This document shows positions 24,827 through 32,368 of a stretch of DNA of 64,000 nt, in pieces. Positions within the stretch are counted from its first letter, which is position 1. Each line of letters begins with the position of its first letter. The notes under the pieces are model-generated. The model searched no databases. It saw only the letters and a program-made list of their open reading frames with translations, and was not told the DNA's origin. Source of the stretch: Ruminococcaceae bacterium FB2012 (GTDB lineage: Bacteria > Bacillota > Clostridia > Oscillospirales > Ruminococcaceae); the NCBI GenBank assembly GCA_900104495.1, contig FMXS01000004.1, forward strand, positions 310,001-374,000, given 5' to 3'. A program made the translations under genes and the position numbers.

Positions 24827-27800
24827 CTATTCAAACTGTCCTTCGCGCTCAAAGGTCTCACCGTTGACAGAAAAGCTTCCCCGGGAGTTTATCATAACAA
24901 AGTCTTCGGGAGCTGCAAGGCAGTCTCTGCCGTCTTTGTTGTTGACGTTCCATTTCAGATCGCATTTGCGAATCGTCAGATGCTGATCCTTTGTAAGTCC
25001 GCCCATTGCAAAGGCGTCATCACCGGAGATATCTGTTTTCAGCAGGGAAGAACTTGCATTTATGGAAGTTGCGCCGTTGAGAGCGCCTATTCCGGTGCCT
25101 CTGACAGCACTCACGGAAATAAACACTCCCGATATGTCAACGGAAACATCAGTTCTTTCCCCGTTAAGAGAACCGATGCAGACAATGTCCGTACCGTCGC
25201 CGGAGACTTTCAGCGAGCATCTTGCAATGTCTATGCCTGCGCAGCCGTCGATAGAACCGATACAACAGCCGTTCCCGGCGTTCATATCCACGGTGATGTT
25301 GCAGTTATCAATACTGATGTCTGCGTTCCCGGAGAGGCAGCCGATGCCCGTTGCAGTGTGAGCGCTTAATTCAAGAATGTATTTTCCGCTCTTTATTGTT
25401 ATCTTACCTCCGAGGCCTGCACCGATACAAACTCCTTCGGCGCCCCGGCAGCTTATCTCAACAGTTCCCGAAAGCATAAATATCAGCTCGCCGGTGGCGG
25501 CATCCTGCTGATTTCCGATGCCGTAGAAAGTGGTGGAGTACAGATCAAATTTGATGTTGCCGTCGCCTTCGACAGTAAGTCTTGAACTCTCCGGCACCTT
25601 TATCCCGGAGTTGCGGAGAGTGTTCTCACCGGTCACCACAAGGGTAACATCCGCATTCTCACCTATATCTATGCAGGGCTTTTCACGGGTGTTTGACAAA
25701 TATACGTTTTCAAGCGTGATACACCCTGCGTATTCGGGCTCTATTCTGATATGTACGTTGGACTTCACGCCCGGAGCGCCAAAGATAGTGATGTCCTTGT
25801 AGATCATCGCACCCTGTCCCACAACGATCTCTGTGCAGTTGTTTTTCTCCATTGAAGCCAAAGCGACTCTGTTTGTCTTACCCGCAACATATTTATGCTC
25901 TGACGAACCTGTAATGACCTCACGGTGATAGCTTGCTATCTCGTCGCGCACATCAGAGTCTATCTGCGTGATGAAGCATGCTTGAGGTCTTCCGGTGTAG
26001 AAGCCCTGGATCAGATCCGCTCCGAGATGAATAACGGTCCTCAGTTCCTCGGAGGTCTCGACTCCCTCAGCCAGAGCCATTATATCGTTGTCATGGCAGA
26101 AAGTGATTATCTCTTTTACAAAATGCTGTTTCTGGGGCTTGGATTCTATCTCGCTTAGAAGCTCACGGTCTATCTTGACATAGTTGGGCATATATCTCAG
26201 CAGATTGCTGACATTGGAATAGCCTGTCCCGTAGTCATCGACTGCGATCTTGATATTGTGTTTGCGGAACAGTTCTTTCAGCCGTTCAAGATCGCTGTCG
26301 TCCATTTCTCCTTCTTCGGTAAGCTCTATTACAACGGTGTTTGAAAGCCTGTCCAGATAGCCCTCGACAGTTTCAAGGTCTTCGTCGCTGAGCTTGACAC
26401 CGGGAATGCTGTTAATAAATATCTTGGAGTCTCCCAGCGCTTCGCGTTCTTTGTCGATGATCCTCAGCACGTTAAAAAAGGTTGCCTTCTCAACGTCTTG
26501 GAGCCTGCTCTGCATATCGGCATACTTGATAACGGAAAGGGGAGCCACTTTTCTTGCGGAATCTGTCCGCATAAGGGCTTCGTAAGAGTATATCTCTCCG
26601 TCAACAGTATTGACGATAGGCTGGAAATGATATATGAACAGATTTTTGTCAAGTATTTGCCCGACCAGTTCATAGTCGGCGCGTTCTTCATCACTGAGCT
26701 TTTCAAAAGCTGCGTTAAGGGCGGCAAATTTGCTGCTGCGGAGCCGTTCAAGCTGTTCCTCGGCAAATTGCAGAGCAATGGTCCGTTTCAGATTTCCCAA
26801 AGCCCTGCCCACCAGACCGATCCAGTTGCGGAAGGTCTCGTCATAGCACCGCGGTATATCGTATTCAACTACCGCATAGCCGAAGCTGTCGTCCTCGTTA
26901 TAGATAGGTGTAAAGAACAGCGCTGAGGGTTCGTCTCTCTCGGAATCAAGCCCCGGCAGGATATCCTTTGAAGCAAAGGTCTGATCCAGGCCGGCGATGC
27001 CGTCCAGCCTGCTGCTGTTGTATCTGACTGCGTGTATCATTCTCTCAGGATAACCGGAACTTCCGCGGTTCATGCTGACAGTATCCTTGCGCTGCCACCA
27101 TTCGTTCAAGCACAAATGAAAGCTCTTGACTCCCTTGATCTGAAAGGCATAGGAATACACTGTCCCCATAAACTCTTCAATGCTGTTCTGCATCATCAGA
27201 TCGTCAGCCATCATATTATTGACAGAGGCAAATCCTTCTTCGGAAAGGACAGTATCCCATTCTTTTCTGCGTATGCTTTCAGATACGCTCTCTTTTACGG
27301 TGCATCCGCAGGTCTCGCCGTAGAATACAGGCGCTTCTGTTTTGAAAGGTTCGCTGTCTTTGCCTTCAAATCTGTCTTTCATGACTCCCGCGATATAATT
27401 TCCGAACTCACGGGAAGGGATGAAACAGGAAGTTATGGGTTTCGGAGAAGACCGTCCTTCAAACAGAGAGTCGTAGCTTGCCACCGCAATATTATCGGGG
27501 ACCTTTATCCCGCGTTCTTCAAAGGCTTTGCAAAGACCTATGGCCATTGCGTCGTTTGCGCAGACTACAGCGTCGGGCAGCTTGCCGTCAGCGATAAGTG
27601 TGTCCGCGCAGAGCTCACCGCTCTGATACCAGAAATCACCGTAGATTATACGGCTCTTGGGAAGTGAAAGCCCATGCTGTTTCAAAGCGTCCCGGACGGC
27701 TTGGAGCCTTTCTCTTGTATGCTTGTGCCACTTTTTACCCGCAAGGAAAGCAATATCGCGGCATCCGTGATCCTCAATAAGATGCGAAACAAGCTTTACA

Positions 27801-28162
27801 ATGCCTGCGTGACAGCTTGTGAATATGCTTTCAAAATATTTACTGTCTTTTTCAATGACAATGACCGGTTTGCGGAAGGTGCTGTGGAGCTTTTCTTCAA
27901 GCCTATCTGCTTCGCCTGCCGTTTGTATGGTGTCTTCAATTATCACGGCTCCGTCAAAGACTGCGGGATTGAAAAGCGAAAAAATGTTTGTTTCGCCTTT
28001 CTCACGCCGGACGGTATTCTGATATTTACGGTACATTGAAAACACACATACGTCCATATCATAACCGAATGCGCTGGTTATAAATCCCGTTATAAAATTC
28101 GTCTGATATTCTTCGTCAGCTTGACCTACGAATATCGCAATACGTTTTCTTTTTGTGTTCAT
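24827..28162 (-). CDS. LacI-type sensor fused to EAL phosphodiesterase and a C-terminal beta-helix
   Basis: The protein is 1,111 residues with no signal peptide. Residues 1-290 form a periplasmic-binding/LacI effector fold without the DNA-binding helices (RIAIFVGQADEEYQ; GCRDIAFLAGKKWHKHTRER; PDAVVCANDAMAIGLCKAFE). Residues 300-500 are a linker-like region. The EAL domain follows, with YEALMRTDS, FINSIPG, IELTEEG, VDDYGTGYS, KIDRELL, AEGVET and QGFYTGRP, so the residues for hydrolysis are present. The last 300 residues are repeated short beta segments, each with a G(I/C)GxLxG-type turn (IGAGLGGKI, GIGCLSGNA, CIGSIDGCA, CIGSLNGER, GIGALNGAT), the look of a right-handed beta-helix like Cthe_2159-type carbohydrate-binding proteins. 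The fusion is unusual. Confidence 0.85.
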   Translation of the reverse strand: MNTKRKRIAIFVGQADEEYQTNFITGFITSAFGYDMDVCVFSMYRKYQNTVRREKGETNIFSLFNPAVFDGAVIIEDTIQTAGEADRLEEKLHSTFRKPVIVIEKDSKYFESIFTSCHAGIVKLVSHLIEDHGCRDIAFLAGKKWHKHTRERLQAVRDALKQHGLSLPKSRIIYGDFWYQSGELCADTLIADGKLPDAVVCANDAMAIGLCKAFEERGIKVPDNIAVASYDSLFEGRSSPKPITSCFIPSREFGNYIAGVMKDRFEGKDSEPFKTEAPVFYGETCGCTVKESVSESIRRKEWDTVLSEEGFASVNNMMADDLMMQNSIEEFMGTVYSYAFQIKGVKSFHLCLNEWWQRKDTVSMNRGSSGYPERMIHAVRYNSSRLDGIAGLDQTFASKDILPGLDSERDEPSALFFTPIYNEDDSFGYAVVEYDIPRCYDETFRNWIGLVGRALGNLKRTIALQFAEEQLERLRSSKFAALNAAFEKLSDEERADYELVGQILDKNLFIYHFQPIVNTVDGEIYSYEALMRTDSARKVAPLSVIKYADMQSRLQDVEKATFFNVLRIIDKEREALGDSKIFINSIPGVKLSDEDLETVEGYLDRLSNTVVIELTEEGEMDDSDLERLKELFRKHNIKIAVDDYGTGYSNVSNLLRYMPNYVKIDRELLSEIESKPQKQHFVKEIITFCHDNDIMALAEGVETSEELRTVIHLGADLIQGFYTGRPQACFITQIDSDVRDEIASYHREVITGSSEHKYVAGKTNRVALASMEKNNCTEIVVGQGAMIYKDITIFGAPGVKSNVHIRIEPEYAGCITLENVYLSNTREKPCIDIGENADVTLVVTGENTLRNSGIKVPESSRLTVEGDGNIKFDLYSTTFYGIGNQQDAATGELIFMLSGTVEISCRGAEGVCIGAGLGGKITIKSGKYILELSAHTATGIGCLSGNADISIDNCNITVDMNAGNGCCIGSIDGCAGIDIARCSLKVSGDGTDIVCIGSLNGERTDVSVDISGVFISVSAVRGTGIGALNGATSINASSSLLKTDISGDDAFAMGGLTKDQHLTIRKCDLKWNVNNKDGRDCLAAPEDFVMINSRGSFSVNGETFEREGQFE

Positions 28163-28209
28163 ATGATCCCATCCTGCCGATCGACGGAGTGTTACAATAA
28201 TTCCATTTT

Positions 28210-28238
28210 ATTATAACACAATACAATTGACTTTTCAA
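28210..28238 (-). promoter_or_regulatory. promoter of the LacI-EAL-beta-helix gene
   Basis: Minus strand TTGAAA, 17-nt spacer, TATAAT, about 48 nt before the start codon. Confidence 0.75.
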
Positions 28239-28265
28239 GGGATTTTCACTATATTTTCTGAATTT

Positions 28266-29183
28266 TTATTCTTTATCTTCTTTTATATCGGGATTGACGT
28301 GGACCATACAGTGTTTTACACCGGGAAAATGCTGTTCGATAGCGTCGTGAACTTCCTCGGCGGTATCGTGGGCCTCGACAAGAGTTTTTGAGGCGTCCAT
28401 AAGTATCTCAACTTCAACGTAGATTTTCGAGCCGAAAAGACGGGTCTTCATTTCGTCGATCCCGAGGACGCCAGGAGTTGAGGTTATGACCGTTTTCATT
28501 TCCTCTACGGTTTCGTCGGGGCAGGATTTGTCTACCATTTTATCTACCGCATCGCGGAAAATATCGACGGCTGCTTTCAGAATGAAAACGCAGATAATAA
28601 CGCTTGCCAAAGGGTCAAGCACCGGAAAGCCCATTCTTGCGCCGAGTATTCCTGCGAAAGAACCTATGGATGACAGCGCATCCGAACGGTGATGCCAGGC
28701 ATCTGCCATTAAAGCGCCGGAGTTGATCTTTTTCGCCGCCCGTTTGGTATACTGGAACATCAGTTCCTTGACGATCACGGAAATGACAGCCGCAGTCAGC
28801 GCCATTACCCCGGGGATCGCAATTTCGTGAGTATCGGGAGAGGCTATCTTTTCAACGCCCTTTATTCCTATTCCTATGCCTGTTGCGGCAAGCACGACCG
28901 CAAGTATCACCGAAGCCACGCACTCCATTCTTTCGTGACCGTAGGGATGTTCTTTGTCGGGTTTCTTTTTCGCCAGCTGCACTCCTGCGATCACCACGAA
29001 AGTGCTGAAAACATCCGAAGCCGAATGCACGGCGTCGGAGATCATTGCTCCCGACTTTGCAAATATTCCTGCCAGCAGCTTGAGCAGCGAAAGCAGAAGA
29101 TTGACGATTATACTGACAACAGAGACCTTCATCGCCACTGCCGTCATATTGGGGTTGTTTTCGTTTGTGATGTTTTCTGTCAT
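28266..29183 (-). CDS. cation diffusion facilitator (Ni/Co efflux candidate)
   Basis: About 305 residues, starting at the ATG at 29183 with GGAGC upstream. It shows the CDF family layout. Six membrane helices carry the metal-site motifs SDAVHSASDV in helix 2 and DAWHHRSDA in helix 5, plus the HPYGHERME loop. A cytoplasmic C-terminal domain follows with VHDAIEQHFPGVKHCMVHVNP. CDF proteins export divalent metals in exchange for protons. Specificity cannot be read from these motifs alone, but the leader carries a NiCo-type riboswitch, which points to nickel and cobalt. Confidence 0.9.
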   Translation of the reverse strand: MTENITNENNPNMTAVAMKVSVVSIIVNLLLSLLKLLAGIFAKSGAMISDAVHSASDVFSTFVVIAGVQLAKKKPDKEHPYGHERMECVASVILAVVLAATGIGIGIKGVEKIASPDTHEIAIPGVMALTAAVISVIVKELMFQYTKRAAKKINSGALMADAWHHRSDALSSIGSFAGILGARMGFPVLDPLASVIICVFILKAAVDIFRDAVDKMVDKSCPDETVEEMKTVITSTPGVLGIDEMKTRLFGSKIYVEVEILMDASKTLVEAHDTAEEVHDAIEQHFPGVKHCMVHVNPDIKEDKE

Positions 29184-29197
29184 AAACTCAGCTCCAT

Positions 29198-29234
29198 AAA
29201 AAAACTGCGGAACAACAAAATAAGCTGTCCCGCA
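29198..29234 (-). terminator. riboswitch-controlled terminator
   Basis: Minus strand TGCGGGACA pairs with TGTTCCGCA (one G-U) and is followed by AGTTTTTTT. The 5' arm is the same GCGGGACAG that closes the riboswitch aptamer, so the two structures exclude each other. Confidence 0.85.
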
Positions 29235-29300
29235 GATCTTGATCTGCTGCCGAAGGCCCGACTGCACAGCAATATAATATATGCTGCCGTTTGTTCCGAT
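29225..29300 (-). ncRNA. NiCo (czcD-type) metal riboswitch
   Basis: On the minus strand the leader contains GGCAG, a first hairpin (CAGCA/TGCTG), GCAGTCGGGC, a short TTCG-capped stem, a CAGAT/ATCTG hairpin, and then GCGGGACAG. This is the conserved order of the NiCo riboswitch four-way junction, including the GGCA, CGGGC and GGGACAG elements. Established NiCo RNAs bind Co and Ni ions and turn on downstream exporters. Here the closing element overlaps a terminator arm, so metal binding should prevent termination. It was identified by eye. Confidence 0.85.
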
Positions 29301-29338
29301 ATTACTTTTGGCTTGTTATCCGCAAGTGTATTTCTAAT

Positions 29339-29367
29339 AATATAACATGAAACCCGTCTCTTGTCAA
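29339..29367 (-). promoter_or_regulatory. promoter of the riboswitch and CDF transporter
   Basis: Minus strand TTGACA, 17-nt spacer, TATATT, about 40 nt upstream of the aptamer. Confidence 0.8.
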
Positions 29368-29393
29368 TAGTTTGCAGGGCATTTTTTGTACGT

Positions 29394-29867
29394 TCATTGC
29401 GTACATAGCATGATGTACTCCTGTTCGTTCTCGTCAACAGTGACGAACCCGCTTTTTTTATACATTCTTACCGCGTAGTTTTCCTTTTGAACAGCCAGCG
29501 AGACCTGCCTGTATCCCTTTGACCTCAGTTCAGAGAGCAGTGCTTTCAGAAGTTCTGTTCCCATGCCTTTTCCACGGTATTCTTTGTAAAGTGAAATGGC
29601 TATGGAGGGAGTACCGTCGTCAATATGTCCGTAATCGTTCATGATCCGTGCCCAAGCCGCACCGACGAGCTTTCCGTCGGCTTCGGCGCAGACCGCCGTG
29701 TCGCCTTCCTGCGTTCCGAAACCTGCAACGTAGACCTGTAATTCCGGCTGATTGATTATTTCCCTGGGCGGAGCCTCGACTCCTTCCGGGATAAAAATAG
29801 CTTCATATAAAAAGTCCTCAAGGACATTATATTCAGTTTTGTCAAGTTTTCTGATCTTGTATTCCAT
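29394..29867 (-). CDS. GNAT-family N-acetyltransferase
   Basis: The protein is 157 residues, starting at the ATG with AGGAGG. The GNAT fold is clear: EADGKLVGAAWARI in strands 2-4, the acetyl-CoA loop as YRGKGMGTELLKALL, and VQKENYAVRMYKKSGFV in the C-terminal helix and strand. The acceptor substrate is unknown. It is followed by the promoter of the CDF transporter and shares no obvious function with it. Confidence 0.88.
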   Translation of the reverse strand: MEYKIRKLDKTEYNVLEDFLYEAIFIPEGVEAPPREIINQPELQVYVAGFGTQEGDTAVCAEADGKLVGAAWARIMNDYGHIDDGTPSIAISLYKEYRGKGMGTELLKALLSELRSKGYRQVSLAVQKENYAVRMYKKSGFVTVDENEQEYIMLCTQ

Positions 29868-29895
29868 AAGTCCTCCTGGTTTTTACATTATTATA

Positions 29896-29924
29896 TTGCA
29901 TTAATGCCGATAATGTGATATAAT
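29896..29924 (+). promoter_or_regulatory. promoter of pflA
   Basis: TTGCAT, 17-nt spacer, TATAAT, 19 nt before the GTG start, so the leader is very short. Confidence 0.65.
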
Positions 29925-29942
29925 ATCAGAGAGGTGATGTCA

Positions 29943-30704
29943 GTGACCGGCTATATCCATTCCACCGAGAGCTTCGGCACCGTTGACGGCCCGGGGATAA
30001 GATTCGTTGTATTCATGCAGGGCTGCCCGATGCGCTGTCTTTACTGTCACAATCCCGACACCTGGGAGATCGGCAAGGGTACAGAGCGCACTGTCTCCGA
30101 GCTTCTTGATGAATACAACTCCTGCAAAGAGTTCTACAAAAACGGCGGCATTACCGTCACCGGCGGAGAGCCTCTTGTTCAGATCGGTTTTGTTACCGAA
30201 CTGTTCAGAGCGGCCCGCGAGCGGGGCATCCACACCTGCCTTGATACCTCCGGCATCGTTTTTGACCCGGAAAACGAGACAACGGTGAAAAAGACCGAAG
30301 AGCTTTGCAGATTCACCGATCTTGTGATGCTGGACATTAAGCATATCAATGACGAGGAGCATAAAAAGCTCACCGGGCATTCCAATCGGAACATTCTTGC
30401 TTTTGCCCGTTTCCTGCGTGACAGGAATGTGCCGGTATGGATAAGGCACGTCCTTGTCCCGGGGCTGAATGACACTCGGGAATATCTTCACGCCCTCGGA
30501 TATTTCCTCGGTGAACTGACAAATCTTAAAGCCCTTGATGTTCTGCCTTATCACACTATGGGAAAAGTCAAATACGAAAAACTCGGGCTTGAATATCCTT
30601 TGGGTGATACCCCTCCCGCAAGCAATGAGGATGCCGCACGGGCAAGGGATATTATTATGGAGGGCATAAAAGACAGATTAAAAGACAGGAGGAAGGAACA
30701 TTAA
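29943..30704 (+). CDS. pflA: pyruvate formate-lyase activating enzyme (radical SAM)
   Basis: About 253 residues. An ATG at 29937 is only 2 nt from GAGAGG, so the GTG at 29943 with 8-nt spacing is preferred; it gives the family-typical start TGYIHSTESFGTVDGPG. The iron-sulfur motif CxxxCxxC is seen in QGCPMRCLYCHNPDTW, and the SAM-binding GGE element in TVTGGEPLVQ. The enzyme installs the glycyl radical on pyruvate formate-lyase under anaerobic conditions. No pflB gene is in the window. It overlaps the next small gene by one base. Confidence 0.93.
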   Translation: MTGYIHSTESFGTVDGPGIRFVVFMQGCPMRCLYCHNPDTWEIGKGTERTVSELLDEYNSCKEFYKNGGITVTGGEPLVQIGFVTELFRAARERGIHTCLDTSGIVFDPENETTVKKTEELCRFTDLVMLDIKHINDEEHKKLTGHSNRNILAFARFLRDRNVPVWIRHVLVPGLNDTREYLHALGYFLGELTNLKALDVLPYHTMGKVKYEKLGLEYPLGDTPPASNEDAARARDIIMEGIKDRLKDRRKEH

Positions 30705-30853
30705 TGTCGTATGATGCTATGATAATCACCGGCGCTCTCGTATCGCTGGCAGGAATATATTTTCTGGTGCGAAAGAAGGAAATGCGTCTTTCCGGCGCGG
30801 CGATACTGGCGGCCGGTCTGCTGAGTGTGTTCTGGGGTATATTTGCAAGATAA
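30704..30853 (+). CDS. 49-residue membrane protein coupled to pflA
   Basis: The start ATG shares its A with the pflA stop (TAATG), and AGGAGGAAGG precedes it, so it is translated in coupling with pflA. The peptide has two hydrophobic helices (MIITGALVSLAGIYFLV; GAAILAAGLLSVFWGIFA) separated by a basic RKKEMRLSG loop, an arrangement typical of small inner-membrane proteins. A terminator follows 14 nt after the stop. The function is unknown. Confidence 0.75.
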   Translation: MSYDAMIITGALVSLAGIYFLVRKKEMRLSGAAILAAGLLSVFWGIFAR

Positions 30854-30866
30854 CGTTCTGTTATAC

Positions 30867-30913
30867 CGACAGTGCTTGTATGCTTATCAAAGTTATACAA
30901 GCGCTGTCGTTTT
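30867..30913. terminator. bidirectional terminator after pflA and punA
   Basis: CGACAGTGCTTGTAT pairs with ATACAAGCGCTGTCG (one mismatch) and is followed by TTTT. The convergent purine nucleoside phosphorylase gene ends inside it. Confidence 0.8.
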
Positions 30914-31937
30914 AAAGTATTTTGCCTAATTTAGCGATCGCTCCGCTGACAAGGGCCTTGAATTTCGGAGCGGCCTTGTCGGCGCATTCCTGAACCTCTG
31001 CGTGAGACAGCGGCTGATCGGTCATACCGCAGGCCAAATTTGAGATGCAGGAGATCCCGCAGACTCTCATTCCTGCGTGGCGGGCGGCGATAGCCTCGAT
31101 AGCAGTGGACATCCCCACTGCGTCAGCCCCGAAGGTCCGAAGCATTCTTATCTCGGCGGGAGTCTCGAAGGAAGGTCCCGTCAGCTGGAGGTAAACGCCC
31201 TGCCGGAGCTTGATGCCAAGCTCATCGGCAGTTTCAAGGATGATGCTCCTGAGCTCAGGGTCGTAGACCTTGCTCATATCGGGGAACCGCGTTCCCAGCT
31301 CGTCTATGTTGCGTCCTATCAGCGGATTCGGCACAAAGGATGAAATGTGGTCGGTTATCAGCATGAAATCGCCCGCCGAAAAGTTTGCGTTTATACCGCC
31401 GGAGGCATTGGTAAGGAAAAGCACCTTAGCTCCCAGCATAGACATAAGTCTTATGGGCAGTACGGCAACGGCGGAAGGGTAGCCTTCATAGAAATGCACA
31501 CGTCCCTGCATAACCACCACGGGCACTTCGCCGATATATCCGAAGACGAAACGTCCCTTGTGACCCTCAACCGTCGAACGGGGGAAGTTTTCTATCTCGC
31601 CGTAGTCAACGGTCTTGACTATCTCGATGGATGTTTCGGCAAAATCTCCCAGGCCCGAACCCAACACCAGTGCGGCTTTCGGAACAAAATCGGTCTTCAT
31701 TCGGATGCTTGCAACGCATTCACGGAGCATATCTATCCCGTACTGTTCCGGCTTAGGCGGGGGAGGCATAACGCCGAAAGCAGGCGGACAGGGCATCATA
31801 AAGCCTCCGTTCATCATATTCGGCGGGCCGTAGGCCGTCTGCATCCTTCGTGCATCCTCGATCAGCTCCGGAGGAGGACCGTAAATGCCTTCAATTTTCT
31901 CGTCGGGACGGAAATCCTTGTCATTATGATCTTTCAT
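30912..31937 (-). CDS. punA: purine nucleoside phosphorylase, with a proline/methionine-rich N-terminal extension
   Basis: About 341 residues, starting at the ATG at 31937 after GGAGGGAC. The trimeric PNP-I family core begins near residue 65 and shows VLGSGLGDF (phosphate site), PRSTVEGHKGRFVFG, QGRVHFYEGY, LTNASGGIN, LTGPSFETPAEIRML and DAVGMSTAIEAIAARH. It splits guanosine- and inosine-type nucleosides with phosphate in purine salvage. The first 60 residues are extra compared with normal family members (about 275) and include YGPPNMMNGG, FMMPCPPAFG and VMPPPPKPE. That segment is probably disordered. The small repeat-protein gene lies just upstream in the same direction. Confidence 0.92.
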   Translation of the reverse strand: MKDHNDKDFRPDEKIEGIYGPPPELIEDARRMQTAYGPPNMMNGGFMMPCPPAFGVMPPPPKPEQYGIDMLRECVASIRMKTDFVPKAALVLGSGLGDFAETSIEIVKTVDYGEIENFPRSTVEGHKGRFVFGYIGEVPVVVMQGRVHFYEGYPSAVAVLPIRLMSMLGAKVLFLTNASGGINANFSAGDFMLITDHISSFVPNPLIGRNIDELGTRFPDMSKVYDPELRSIILETADELGIKLRQGVYLQLTGPSFETPAEIRMLRTFGADAVGMSTAIEAIAARHAGMRVCGISCISNLACGMTDQPLSHAEVQECADKAAPKFKALVSGAIAKLGKIL

Positions 31938-31947
31938 AATGTCCCTC

Positions 31948-32190
31948 CTATTCAAAATAGATCTCAAAGTCCCCGAAGGCCGTGACCTTTTTCAGCTTAA
32001 CATCCGGGAAGGAGGAAACTTCCTGCACCTTTACGATCTCCGCCGAAAAAGAATTGCTCGATGCTTCCTTGTACTCGTAGTCGGCAAAGCTGTCAACGAA
32101 CTGGATCTTCAGGTCGGGAAAGGATGTTACTCTTCTGAAAGTAACTTTCTTGCCTTTGAACTTTTGCAGATAATCTTTTGAATACGACAT
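31948..32190 (-). CDS. 80-residue repeat protein of unknown function
   Basis: The start is the ATG at 32190 with AGGAGG upstream. Short beta-like repeats of the form (V)xSFxDxxIxxV run through the protein: TSFPDLKIQFV, DSFADYEYKEA, SSFPDVKLKKV, TAFGDFEIYFE. There is no signal peptide. The repeat spacing of about 12-20 residues suggests a small beta-solenoid or sheet. It ends 11 nt before the punA start, so they probably share an mRNA. I do not recognise a function. Confidence 0.7.
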   Translation of the reverse strand: MSYSKDYLQKFKGKKVTFRRVTSFPDLKIQFVDSFADYEYKEASSNSFSAEIVKVQEVSSFPDVKLKKVTAFGDFEIYFE

Positions 32191-32319
32191 AGTGATACCT
32201 CCTGTCTTTATCTGTGATCCGATCAAAGTGTATACTTATATTATAAACTCTGCCGGACAAATTGTCAGTTGATTTACTGCACAAAATATCTGACAGCATT
32301 TTGTGCATATATACAAAGC

Positions 32320-32353
32320 AAAAGCGCTCCCCGCAGAAACGGGAAGCGCTTTT
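32320..32353 (-). terminator. terminator of the sugar isomerase gene
   Basis: AAAAGCGCTCCCCG and CGGGAAGCGCTTTT form a long stem with one mismatch, 15 nt after the stop codon at 32369. Confidence 0.85.
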
Positions 32354-32368
32354 ATCATTGCCGCAGTA

